A program made the translations under genes and the position numbers. Below, in pieces: positions 45,195 through 55,274 of a stretch of 64,000 nucleotides of DNA (the first letter of the stretch is position 1; the number at the start of each line of letters is the position of its first letter). The DNA lies in the NCBI RefSeq assembly GCF_019393635.1, contig NC_057862.1, positions 483,108,669 through 483,172,668 on the forward strand, read 5' to 3'. The notes under the pieces were generated by a model. It worked only from the letters and a program-made list of their open reading frames with translations. It was not told where the DNA came from and did not search any database. The DNA comes from Dromiciops gliroides. Taxonomy: Eukaryota > Chordata > Mammalia > Microbiotheria > Microbiotheriidae.

Positions 45195-45215
45195 CCACCA
45201 TCTTGGCTCTGCCCT
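45195..45215 (-). promoter_or_regulatory. YY1-type motif at the L1 5' end
   Basis: The minus strand reads GAGCCAAGATGGTGG within the first 25 bases of the L1, matching the motif at 38763. A C-to-T change has replaced the CpG of the core. Confidence 0.55.
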
Positions 45216-45219
45216 AAGT

Positions 45220-46380
45220 AGGGGTATTTCTGGACTATACTTCTGGCATTGTCCTGTTTTATAATGTTCTCAAAGGTTCCTTCCTCTTTAGATTCCACTG
45301 TAGCCCTTTTACAAAACCTGTTAAGCCCCCCTTTTTTTTTCTCCTGGCTCACTAGCACCAGAAACAAAGGCTGGATCTTTGACTTTGTCCTATGAATTCC
45401 CATATCTGTGGCTGTTCTTATTCATCTCCCTGAGCCTTAATTGTAGGAGAATTATGAATCCAAAGACAGGCTCACAGATTATGGTCACTCTATTTGTAGG
45501 CTTCAAAGCTAAGCAGCATCTGTGCAATGAGGATAAAGGAAATAAATGCTCATAAGTTTCAACTCTATTGCCCACACTGCAAGCTAAAGGGGATCATTCC
45601 CAAGAGTCCTTTTTCTCTTATCCTTAGTGAATATAGTTTGTTCATTTAGGTTCACAACAAATCAAGCTTATTTCAGCAATTTAAATAAAAGAACAGAAAA
45701 GAATATTTTTCTTAGGAAAGTTTCAGGGATAGTGATTGGAGCTAGAATGGAGATTGACACATAGTAGGAATGACAGTTGATTTGATTATGGTTTCAGAAC
45801 TAGAAAGTAGGATGAGGGAGAGGCAAGGGTATACATAGTGGTATGATAGCTAATAAGCAAATGGCTAAGGAGTGAAGTGAAGCATGACAACTAGAGGCTG
45901 AAGGAAAGCAAAGAGATAAGCATGATGCTGAGGCTGTGCATGTCATAAGGATGAAAGGAGGGGGATGTGTCTTTGGTGAAAATTAAGTTAGGAACTGGAG
46001 ATACTCAAACAAAAGACAAAATAACCTTTGCTTTAAATTATACTTCTAACATCTTTGTAAATACTTTGATTTCTACATCTCAAATACACTTATCAGGCAA
46101 TATCTGTACTGCTATTTGCATCCCCCTAACAGATTATAGAATCCTTGAGGTCAGGGACTGTATCTGTGTTATTAAAATTTTGGATTTCCCCCAGTATTTA
46201 GCATAGTCCTCTGCACACAAAAAGTCTTTATGAAGTAAGCATTATTTCATCAGACTGACTTTAGCAGCAAATAATTAAGTGAAGAAGGAGAATGATATTG
46301 TAGATCCTGATTACCCTGCACATCTACAGCAAAGTAAATGTTTTTAACCTAGTAAGTGTGTAGAGAATAGGAAACATGGC
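45220..46380. other. Unassigned non-coding sequence
   Basis: No gene supported. About 46120-46240 resembles an old LINE 3' end ('ccttgaggtcagggactgta'). The 88-codon minus-strand frame at 45137-45403 spans the L1 end and is chance. Confidence 0.35.
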
Positions 46381-46384
46381 ATAC

Positions 46385-46790
46385 ATAAAGAGACAACCTC
46401 AAGGTCAGAAAATCCTGGGTTCAAGACCTGCTTCTAACATGCTACCTATGTATCTCTGGGCAAGTTGTTTAGCCTCTCAGTGCTCCAGATTATTCTCTAA
46501 GACTCTAGGTTGAAAAGAGGGTTGAAAATAAGGTACCTATAATCATATACAGATAATAGAAATTTGGCTAAAGTGATAATAAAGTCAGTTTTGTAGAAGA
46601 TACTCATCTATACAGTTCATCAGATCATAGATTTAGATCTCAAAGTCATCTTAGAGATCACCTTGTTCAAACTCCCTCATTTTAAAAATCTACAGTTTGT
46701 TCAGATGAGCAAACTGAGGCACAGAGAGGTCCATGAACTTAACAAAGCTCAAATAGCTAGCTAGTAACTGTCAGTTCTCCCCTTCCTTCT
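46385..46790. mobile_element. Plus-strand MIR and minus-strand MIR
   Basis: 46385-46520: 'ggtcagaaaatcctgggttc', 'ctacctatgtatctctgggc'. 46620-46785: 'gatcatagatttagatctc', 'cagatgagcaaactgaggc', 'gtccatgaacttaacaaagc' in reverse MIR order. Confidence 0.6.
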
Positions 46791-47180
46791 TTGCAGGGGT
46801 CATGGATTACTTTCTGGAGGCATGGAGATTCCCTCTTAATATTCTTGCAGAGAGGAGGGATAAGTTCACCCTATATGGCAGTTCTCAATTACCTTCATCC
46901 CATAAGTTTACAGTAGTTCAAATGAGAATCACACTGAATTTCTAAAGAGAAGAGATAAAATGAAGATGATAGACATCCTATGCCAATTTGACTATTCTAG
47001 ATCCCAATCAAGTTAGTCCAGAGTTATTCTTCCCCATAAATTGATTCTGACATGACTGGATATTGCTAGATCAGACTTATCTTAATCCCCACTGCAACAC
47101 TAATAGCATGCGGCTGTCAATATTGGTGATCTGAGGGAGTTCAAGCTAAGACAAGCCATGTTCCAAGATGGGCCCAGTCA
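46790..47180. other. Unassigned non-coding sequence
   Basis: No gene or repeat recognised. Confidence 0.3.
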
Positions 47181-47184
47181 TTAA

Positions 47185-47258
<74 letters not shown>

Positions 47259-47278
47259 GGGTCCATAGATAGATAGAT
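47185..47278. repeat. (GATA)n microsatellite
   Basis: About 18 uninterrupted GATA units to 47257, then a short imperfect continuation (tagatgggtccatagatagata). Likely to vary in length between individuals. Confidence 0.97.
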
Positions 47279-47284
47279 CTATCA

Positions 47285-48940
47285 CGTAGAACAAGTCACT
47301 TATCCTTACTAGGCCTCATTTCCTATAGAATAGAAGAACTCTGAGATATAAAGAAAACTAAATGATAGAAAAAAGATTTATGGCTTTGCCATTATCTGAC
47401 TAAGGGAAAACATTCTTGAGCCTTGATGCATCCCAACAGTACAAACCCAAAGAATGTATGCAAAGAGTTTCTGTATTTAGGCCAGGAACCCATAGTCAAC
47501 AAGGGGTTTAATATCTTGGTCCCCATTGCCCAACTCAGGTGGCAACTCCTGCAGGAAAGTGGGAAGGAGATAAAGGTGATTTTCTCACCTCCAATACAGG
47601 CAAAATGATTCAGTGGAAAGATCACTGGCTGTACATCCAGAGTACTAGATTTCAAGTCTCAGCCATGCCTCTCTGCTCCTTTAGTGATCACTTGATAGTC
47701 TCTAACTTATGCATACTTGCATTCAGATATTAAGTTGGCACAATTAGATCTTTTTCTTTATTTCACTACTTCAAGACAGTAATGAGATCCTACCTCATGT
47801 CTTCAGAGTTCCCCTAAATTGTAAATGGAAACTAATCCAAAAGAATTCAGACTCCATATATAATACAAAGTCTGTTGGAGTCTCAAGTTAAAAGGTCATG
47901 CTTTATACAATGGTCCTCTTAGTCATCTGGGAACAATATCCAAAACATATAAATTATAAACCCTTGATAGCCAGCTGCCGTATCCATGGAAACAGATGCT
48001 AGATTGGCCAAAGTGCTTTATAATGATTATGATTAATCATCCTTGAAATCACTGTTATTTATTGGCATCTAACTGATGGAGCTATGTTGGAAGGACTCAG
48101 TTCTACAGCCCGGCAAATTTTCTATTCTAGCTCGCACCCAAGTTGTAAAATAGCAACAACAACAAAAAGAAGTTCTAAATAAATGTAATTCATTAAATGT
48201 CAGTCAGGAAGTAAAAAAGAAGAAAATATAAAATTAATAGTGTGGAATGATAAATGATAAAAACATTTCACCAACACCCAACCCTGGTTGTTCACAATAC
48301 ACTCACCTCCATCCTAAATGTGCATTCAGAATCCTAGGTTTAAGCAAAAATGAAAAGATACAAAGAAAAACCCTCAGTAATTGAATTCAGCAAATATTTC
48401 AATGCCTACTATGTGAAAGGCCCTGAGCTAGGCTCTAGAAATCTTCCTATGCAAGCAGTTCTTAAAATCTATTTCTTTTTCTTTAATTCTCCTGCATCCG
48501 TGCTGAAACCAGAATCGTACATCTGAAAAGTCACCTAAACTTTTTTATCTCCTGTAGAGCAGACAACTCCTGAAATAACAGAGTTCCCTTTGCAAGATGT
48601 GGAAAACTACAGCTTTCATGCCCTGGTACCACAATACCTCAGTACAACTTATTTTGATTTGATTAATTAGGATCAGCAAAGGAAAATGAGGCCTAGTGAG
48701 TGACTTGTTACTGGTAACAGGTAATAAGTAGTAGAGATGGAACTGGACCCCAGGTCCTCTGTCAAACCCAGCACTCTTTTGAGTGACACAAGTTCTGAAA
48801 ACAAAACTGAACAAACTTGTTATGAATATGGGGAGTTCATTTCAGAGTCAGGAAACATACAGGAGTTTGTGGTTATTTATTGGCCTTCTGTGTGACCCAG
48901 AAAGGCAGAGAGATAGCCTTGTATAATTCTGCTACTCTCT
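47285..48940. other. Mostly unassigned unique sequence
   Basis: About 1.65 kb. Weak MIR traces lie near 47600-47720 ('cagtggaaagatcactggctg') and 48680-48790 (minus). The paired frames at 47392-47655 and 47423-47608 are on opposite strands with no domain. No gene supported. Confidence 0.35.
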
Positions 48941-48944
48941 TAAG

Positions 48945-49124
48945 CAGTTATGTCAAACTCAAATATAAATGGATTCCTGTAGCCCACATAGACTTAGAAA
49001 ACAACATATTCATATTTTCTGTGTTTTATTGTATTTTATTTATTTTGCTAAATATTTCCCAATCACATTTTAATCTGTTTCCTGCCATACAGGAATTTTG
49101 TGGGCCATAAATTTGATACCTCTA
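48945..49124. mobile_element. Short hAT-like transposon (same family as 42035)
   Basis: The left end CAGTTATGTCAAACTC and the reversed right end TAGAGGTATCAAATTTATGG form imperfect inverted repeats. It shares 'aaatatttcccaatcacattt' (reverse of 'aaatgtaattgggaaatattt') with 42035-42387. About 180 bp, no coding capacity, and no clear 8-bp duplication. Confidence 0.65.
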
Positions 49125-49129
49125 CATCT

Positions 49130-49865
49130 TCAGCATGCAGAAAATGTACCTTAACAGGAGAACATCAAAGGATGTATAAGCAGCTACAGAGTCTATTATG
49201 TGCTGTATGTTTTGTATCTTTTTCTAATCAATACAACAGCCCCTGTTGTTTCCCTCAGAAGAATCTATTTCAGGTTGCTTACCACAAGTCAAAGCCAACA
49301 GGTAGAGTTACTGGCAGAGGACAGTCAGTAGTAGTGAGCCAAAGCCTCCAGGTGGTATTAGAAAAAATCCTTACTAAACATACCCATACAGCTTTGCTAT
49401 ATCATTCTTGACTTAATGCCACACGTAAACAACAACCTGGAAGCCCCTGGGCTATATTCCTTGAACAACTGTGGTATTGTCTTGTGCAACCTGCCAATAT
49501 GGGAGGGGGAGAAGAAAGGGAGGGGAGAGAAGAGTTCAGCTCAAACAGGAAAATTGTGGTTTGGGACTGATGGTTTCTATTGTATTCAGACTGAGATGCC
49601 CCCCAGCACCACATCACAGCCATTGTGGAGAGATGTTTAACAGACAGAGTAGAGCCACAGGGATCTGGCTGGCCAACAAGGCTTAATAGTCACAGGGAGC
49701 TGCTCACAAAGTATTACACTGCCAGAGAGGACAAATGGGGACCATGGATTTGGAAATGAGGCCCAGAGAAAACTGAGCCATGTGGCAAAGGGAGGATTTG
49801 TGGCTTCCTCGCCAGTCATCTGACTGAGAGAAGCCATTCTTAATGCAGCAGAACAGAAATAATAA
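49130..49865. other. Unassigned unique sequence, moderately GC-rich
   Basis: Overlapping short frames occur on both strands (e.g. 49100-49411, 49416-49640), but none has a recognisable domain or splice structure. No gene is called. Confidence 0.3.
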
Positions 49866-49867
49866 TT

Positions 49868-50135
49868 GTAAGAGCTAACATTTAGATAACGCTTTCTATG
49901 TGCCAAGCACTGTGCTAAGTACTTCACAATTATTATCTCATTTGATCTTCACAACAACCCTGGAAGGTAGGTGCTATTATTATTCCCACTTCATAGTTAA
50001 GGAAAGTGAGAGTGAACAAGGCTCAGTGATCTGGCCAGGGTTACACAGCTACTAAATATCTGGGGCTACATTTGAACTCAGGATTTCCTCACTCCAGTCC
50101 TACCACTCTATTCACTGTACAACCTATCTGCCTCA
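49868..50135 (-). mobile_element. MIR SINE, minus strand
   Basis: 'gctaacatttagataacgc', 'tgtgccaagcactgtgctaag', 'ttcacaacaaccctggaagg', 'ggttacacagctactaaata' and 'ttgaactcaggatttcctc' give a nearly complete reverse MIR. Confidence 0.75.
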
Positions 50136-50169
50136 GTACAAACACAGAGATTCATAGAAAAGTGTTTCT

Positions 50170-50995
50170 ACCTCGAGAGGCAACTAGGTAGCAGAAGCTA
50201 GGAGTCAGAAAGACCAGAGTTCCAAACCAATCTCAGACACTTAAGATGTGACCCTGAGCAAGTCACTTTAATCTCTAACTCATTTTCCTCAACTATAAAA
50301 TGAGGATCTCCCAGGTTTTCTGTGATACTCAAGTAAGATGATATTTGTAAAGTACTTGCTTATGTAAGGAATTAGTTGTTATTTGAGGTTTTTATGACCC
50401 CATCTTTTGGCTAGAATTTTTTAAAAAGACCTTCGGTGCGCATGCTGACCTCTGGGGCTTCACAGGCGGCACACTGCTCCTAGTTGTAGTCTAGTTGTAG
50501 TCGTCGCCATGGGGCTGGCACCTCACATCATCACCAGTTGTCAATACCTACATGGGCCTGGCAAAATTATAATGATTAGAAGTCTAGTGAGGGCAGTCAT
50601 GTGCCTGTCAGAGTGGCCAGCCAATTGGCTGGGGGCTGTCTGGGGTCTGCTGGGAAAAAGGAGAGAGGAGATTTGCCATTCTAGCTGGAAGCTGGAAGGC
50701 GACAGGATGCTGCTGTGTATTCTCATCTGATTCCTGGGTGGTGGTGTTATTCAGGTTGTATAATTTCCCTTTCCCCATCTTATTTCCTTTACCTTGATCC
50801 TACTGATCCTGTTTGTGTGTTTTAAGTTCGTTCTTGTTAAATAAATCCTGCTCTGTTTTGAGGGAGACTGCCAGTCTCCTTCCTTGCCCCAATATTGCAG
50901 TGAGCCACTTAGCTAACACTCCCCAATTAAAAAATGATCACCACACTTAGCACAGTGACTAGCACAAAGTGCTTAATAAATGCTTATTTCCATCA
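50170..50995 (+). mobile_element. THER1/MIR SINE split by a solo LTR
   Basis: The left part (50170-50362) runs 'gagtcagaaagaccagagttc', 'aactataaaatgaggatctc', 'gatgatatttgtaaagtac'. The right part (50950-50995) resumes 'gcacagtgactagcacaaag' and 'gcttaataaatgctta'. The two join into one continuous MIR tail once the LTR is set aside. Confidence 0.8.
50363..50945 (+). mobile_element. Solo retroviral LTR inside a MIR
   Basis: It begins TGTAAGGAATTAG and ends GATCACCACA, with the 4-bp direct repeat ctta at 50359-50362 and 50946-50949. This suggests an ERV1 (gammaretrovirus-like) element reduced to a single LTR by recombination between its LTRs. An AATAAA lies near 50841. It keeps a group of CpGs (50433-50510), so it is not among the oldest repeats. 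No viral genes remain. Confidence 0.88.
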
Positions 50996-50999
50996 TCCA

Positions 51000-52235
51000 T
51001 GTAGGCCAACGGCCTAAATTCAACAGAAGACTTAGTGATAACAGCCTCCATTGCCCAAGTAGGGCATCACTTTCCCCAGGAAGGTCAGGAGGTGAAGGGA
51101 ATCTTGTCATTTTCAGTAAAATCAGTCTGATACAGTGGGAAGATCATGGGGGAAAATCCATATAATCAGAGTTCAAATCCCAACTCTGCTACTTGCTAAC
51201 TGGGTGACCTTTGATCCCCCTAGGTCCCTTATAGGGTTCAATGCACAAGCATGACTTGCTATCTCTGAAGCTGACTTTGGTACCAACATATTCTCCCTGC
51301 ACAGCCCCTGAATCAATTCTCCAACCCATTTTAAATCTCTCTGTGCATCCTCATTTTGTCTACACTACTAGAAAGTCTCTGAAAACTCAATGAACTCTAT
51401 ATTTTTTTTCCATTCTGCTTAAAATGCAATGAGAATAGTCTGGAGCTGGGTTCAAATCCTTTCTTTTATCAGTTACTGGTTGTGTGACTTTGAGGAAGCC
51501 ATTTAACCTCTCTGGGCCTTAGCTTTCTTATCTGTAAACATGGAGGAGAGGGAAAAGGAAAGGAATTGGACTGTTAGCTCTAAATCTATAATTATGTAAC
51601 CCACGATCCCTCAATCAAAGTTCTCCACAATCCCAGATATAAGCCAATTTCCCTCCACTCCTTGACCAGCAAGTACATAATCCTTCAACCAAGAACCTGT
51701 TTCTCTTTCCATCCCCAATGAATCCTTAGCTCCTGTCGGGCTGATCCTTAATCCAAAGACATTCAAACCCATCACCAAAACCTGTAATGGGAGCCTTTCT
51801 AGATGCTAGACCTGCCAGAGTTTGTATTCTATTTATATAGCCTCTAAGAGCCCAACAACACTTCAACACCACAATGAGTCAAAGAACTGAGATTTTAACA
51901 GAGGCTTGATTGCTTACTGGCAGCTGAGTGTTTTGGGCAGCCAACAAATGGTTGAGTGAACATTATTGAACAAGTTTGGTGATGGAGATGTTGCCATTAG
52001 TAATGCTAAAAGATGATGATAGAAACTAAAGATTTAACCAACATTATTTTTAAAATTGACTAATTTTGCATTCTCTTCTAATGACTTCAATTTGGAATTT
52101 GAAACGGCTGTGCTTGGCTTAGCATGGCATGGCATAGGTTTAATTGGGATCTTTTGAACTAGAAAAGAAATAAGGACTTGGGGAAGAACATCATTGAAAC
52201 TGTGGAGTTGCATCCATCTACCTGAAGTATAGCTA
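51000..52235. other. Unassigned sequence with two MIR pieces
   Basis: 51120-51240 ('cagtgggaagatcatggggg', 'ctacttgctaactgggtgac') and 51435-51600 ('ggttgtgtgactttgaggaag', 'cttatctgtaaacatgg') are plus-strand MIRs. The rest shows no gene. Confidence 0.5.
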
Positions 52236-52247
52236 AAGGTTCTAGAA

Positions 52248-52888
52248 CAGAGATTCTTAAACTTTTTTGTGTTGTGGACAACTTTGGCAGTATAGTGAAA
52301 CCTATGGGACCCTTCTCAGAACAATCTTTCCAAATATGTAAAATAAAATACAAAGTATTACAAAAGGAAATAAATTATATTGAAACATAGTTATCCAAAT
52401 ATTGTAAAAAGCATTAATGTACCCACACTAAGTATGAGAGATATGTTGTGGTTTTCTCAGAGGTACTATATCCTGATTGTGTATTTTGTGTTTTCCTAGT
52501 TTCTAGCTTGCATCCTGTCATTGTGTAACAACAGGGACACATAGGCTATACCATAAATCTTAGCCCTGCCCCCCCCCAATTCCCCTAGCTTGAGCTCATT
52601 GTAAGCACTGATCAGAGTATACTATACATTGTGCTGTTCTCTGATTGGGTTAGATGTCGGGCATAGATTGTAAGTCCTGATGACCAGCCAGTAGGAGTAG
52701 GACAGAGGTGGGAAGGAGTATTGTGTTAGAATCGTATATAATACTTTGTTTCTAAACTTGTGAGTGTACTCACCATATACAGGTGTGTGCCTCTTTCTCG
52801 AGAAAGAAATTGTTTTTTCTTTAACTCTCCAACTCCAGGTATTTTTTTTTGAGTAAGTGGTCTTTTGTCCCACACATAAGGATTCCTG
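52248..52888. mobile_element. Non-autonomous hAT transposon with perfect 8-bp duplication
   Basis: The left end starts CAGAGATTCTTAAAC and the reversed right end starts CAGGAATCCTTATGT (imperfect inverted repeats). It is flanked by ttctagaa at 52240-52247 and 52889-52896, an exact 8-bp duplication of the nTCTAGAn hAT-Charlie type. 641 bp with no transposase frame. 'ggacaactttggcagtatag' parallels 'gactcctttggcagtctgat' in the element at 23580, so the two are relatives. Confidence 0.92.
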
Positions 52889-52899
52889 TTCTAGAAAAA

Positions 52900-53375
52900 A
52901 CTGAACTCCCTGATCAACAATCTGGATAATTCAACACACACATTCAGAAAAGAAATCTACTTTGGCCTAAATTGCACAACCATATTATAAAAAAGAGATG
53001 AGATCATGGACTCCTTAACCTGGACTCCTCCACTGCACATTAGTTGTATGAGTAAACTACTTATATTTCAATAAAACCGAGGTTTTAAAAGGACTTTCCC
53101 ATGTTAGCAAGGCTCTAAGGACTGATACATAGAAACACAGACAAGAGAAGTTTGGAGACCAAAAAAAATTATTTTTGCATGATCTAGTCAGGTAAACAGG
53201 GTACAGGTGAGTTATCTGCATAATTTTTCTCAATACCCACTTTGACTTGCAAATTAGATCTGACCACCACAAAATGTTCATAGAATTGCTAATTTTCTCA
53301 TATTTATTTTTCCCATTTTTATTTTTTCTAGTTTTTTCAAATAGATGTTAAGCATACACACTAGTGGATATGCTA
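52900..53375. other. Unassigned non-coding sequence
   Basis: No gene seen. About 52990-53060 has a MIR-like run ('ctccttaacctggactcctc'). Confidence 0.3.
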
Positions 53376-53379
53376 CATT

Positions 53380-53500
53380 ATCATCATCATCATCAAAGCC
53401 AGCACTTTTGTGACCTTGAGCAAATCACTTGACTTCCCTAGAAGTCCTTCCTCACATGTAAAATGAGGAATTTAGATAGCTTCTGAGGGTCCTTCCATTT
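53380..53500 (+). mobile_element. MIR fragment, target of the DNAJA1 retrocopy
   Basis: 'gtgaccttgagcaaatcactt', 'tccttcctcacatgtaaaatg', 'gcttctgagggtccttcc' are MIR core and tail. It ends where the pseudogene's poly-T begins. Confidence 0.65.
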
Positions 53501-53501
53501 C

Positions 53502-54843
53502 TTTTTTTTATATTACTGATTTTATTAACTTTCAAAAATACAACTATAGTTGAATATTACAACAAAACAATAGCTAGTAGTGAGTGTGTTAAGATGACTG
53601 GAGTCCTTCACTCACTCACTATTACATACAAAAGCCAGCATTGCAGTGCAGAGTATTCACTGGCCCCCATTAAGAGGTTTGACACTGAACCCCACCTCTG
53701 GGATGATGCTCATTATCCTCATAAGCTTCTCCATTGTAATGGCATCTTCTTTCTTGAGATGGGTCAAAGTCCACCAGTTCTACTTGATCCATATCTTCAG
53801 TCTCCTCTACTTCCTTTCTTTCAGGCAGTAATTTTCCAACAAAATAGCTTATCTGAAGAAAGAAAGCCAGTCTCTGGGAAGTTTACCTTAAATTCAATTA
53901 CTAGAACTCCTTTCTCATAAGGTCTGAGATAAATTGGCATGCCTTCATTCAGCACACATTTTATATCTCCAAGTTTAACAATCTGACCAGGATGAGAAGT
54001 AATGACTGTAGTTCTATTATCAAGAGTTGTTACTGGTTTCTGAAAGCCACACAATGCTTCAACCAACTGGATATGCATACACGTGAAAAAGTCCTCACCT
54101 CATCGTGTAAATATAGCATTGTCCTTCTGATCCAAAACAATGATAATATCTCCTGGCTCAAGTCCTGGCTCCTGGTCACCTTCACCATATGTTATCTTCT
54201 GACCATCTTTCATGCCCTCCAGAATCTTCTTCTCTTGCACAATTTTTCTTCCATTACAGCTTTTACATCTATCTTTAGGACTGATTCCTTCCCCATGGCT
54301 TTGGCATTCCATGCAAACTGATTCAATTTGCTGAACCATTCCAGGTCCTATCTGATGAATTCGTATTTGCATTCCAGTACCTCTGCAATTGGAACAGCAT
54401 TCTATAGCTCCTTTCTTACCACCCTGTCCTTCACATTTATCACAAATTACATTCTTTTGCAAAGCTAGTTTTCACGTTGCACCATTATATAAATCTTCCA
54501 AGGTCACCAACAGTTGATTAACAACATTTTTATCTCTCCATTCCCTTTGCATTCTTGCACCTCCTCCAAAAAATATATCGAAAATATCCAATGGAGAACC
54601 AAAGCCACCCCCAGAACCACCCTCTCTGATGGCTTGTTCTCCACCTTTGTCATATAAGTCTCTTTTCTTTGCATCAGAAAATACTTCATAAGCTTGAGAA
54701 ATCTGTTTGAACTTTCCTCCTTCATTTGGATTCTTATCTGGGTGATATTTCAAGGCTAGTTTTCTCTATGCCTTTTTTATTTCTTCCTGGGAGGCACTGG
54801 GTTTTACCCCCAAAGCATCATAATAAGTCATTTCCTTTACCAT
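53502..54843 (-). pseudogene. DNAJA1: DNAJA1 processed pseudogene (Hsp40, type I DnaJ)
   Basis: Intronless, near full-length copy of DNAJA1, the Hsp40 co-chaperone that stimulates Hsp70 ATPase. The former ATG is at 54841-54843 (MVKEMTYYDALGVKP) and the stop TAA at 53670-53672 (ending RGGVQCQTS). All parts are visible in order: J domain with [11 protein letters not shown] (HPD motif kept), G/F region ([15 protein letters not shown]), zinc-finger repeats ([33 protein letters not shown]) and C-terminal domain ([13 protein letters not shown]). It has stops at 54766-54768 (Tyr codon), 54472-54474 and 54100-54102 (both Arg CGA to TGA), a frameshift near 53845, and an in-frame loss of about five codons (KILE-GMKDG). 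AATAAA lies at 53526-53521 (minus) and the tail is a T run at 53502-53509. Clearly non-functional. Confidence 0.97.
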
Positions 54844-55020
54844 TTTTTATAGCCAGGGAGCAATGTTCACAGTATGCCTGGTGTCAAAATGCCCACGTCA
54901 GGGGTGTGGTGAGAGGGGACCACCCAGGAGCCAGTTGGGGTATTAGGTGATCGAGTGGAAGAGAGAGACGATTGGGGGAGGTGGTACGAGTTCTCATGCA
55001 ACTAGCAGTCTTAGGAACCT
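54844..55020 (-). pseudogene. Probable 5' UTR of the DNAJA1 retrocopy
   Basis: Sequence just upstream of the former ATG is more GC-rich than its surroundings and keeps a few CpGs, fitting a copied 5' UTR. The exact 5' end and a target duplication could not be fixed, because MIR-like sequence follows from about 55025. Confidence 0.4.
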
Positions 55021-55024
55021 GCCT

Positions 55025-55270
55025 AGGCCTCTCAGAAGTTAGGTGATTGCCCATGGTCACATGCAATAAAGGAAGTTACATGAAACCTGAGTTTCCTCAT
55101 TATAAGGCTGGGTCTTTATATTGTGTTGCCTGGCAAGGTAGATATTAAAAAAATATTATTTAGCAAATAAGAAAACTGAGGTTACTGATCTATGGTAACA
55201 CAACTAGTAGGTGCCTGAAATCATATTCAGACTCAGATCTTTCTTATTCCAAGTCTAGCATTCTCTCTAA
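55025..55270 (-). mobile_element. MIR SINE, minus strand
   Basis: 'gttaggtgattgcccatggtc' followed by a second reverse unit: 'aagaaaactgaggttactga', 'cacaactagtaggtgcctg'. This may be two overlapping MIRs. Confidence 0.55.
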
Positions 55271-55274
55271 TACA

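Larger units (their letters stand above)
42545..45215 (-). mobile_element. L1 with intact 5' end but large internal losses, minus strand
   Basis: Minus-strand order: the 5' end GGGCAGAGCCAAGATGG at 45215, a 5' UTR of about 800 bp, the ORF1 coiled-coil start (NINWCQVQKCLL, about 44330-44280), then directly the ORF2 endonuclease start (VCCLQETDL and DLRQNKTKNRPN, about 43930-43600), then directly the ORF2 C-terminal region (FMVAKNWKLRGC, SIGEWLRKSWHM, EYYCAIK, about 43130-42990) and 3' UTR. The ORF1 RNA-binding part, the inter-ORF region and all of the reverse transcriptase are gone. Three SINEs and a microsatellite were inserted later. The 3' end near 42545-42600 is T-rich on the plus strand; no duplication was found. 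Confidence 0.78.

Noticed and set aside
47185-47278. CRISPR-like direct repeats
   Set aside because: It is a plain (GATA)n microsatellite without spacers, in a vertebrate genome.
53821-54753. Functional DNAJA1-like gene on the minus strand
   Set aside because: No introns, three stops, a frameshift and a poly-A tail show a processed pseudogene.
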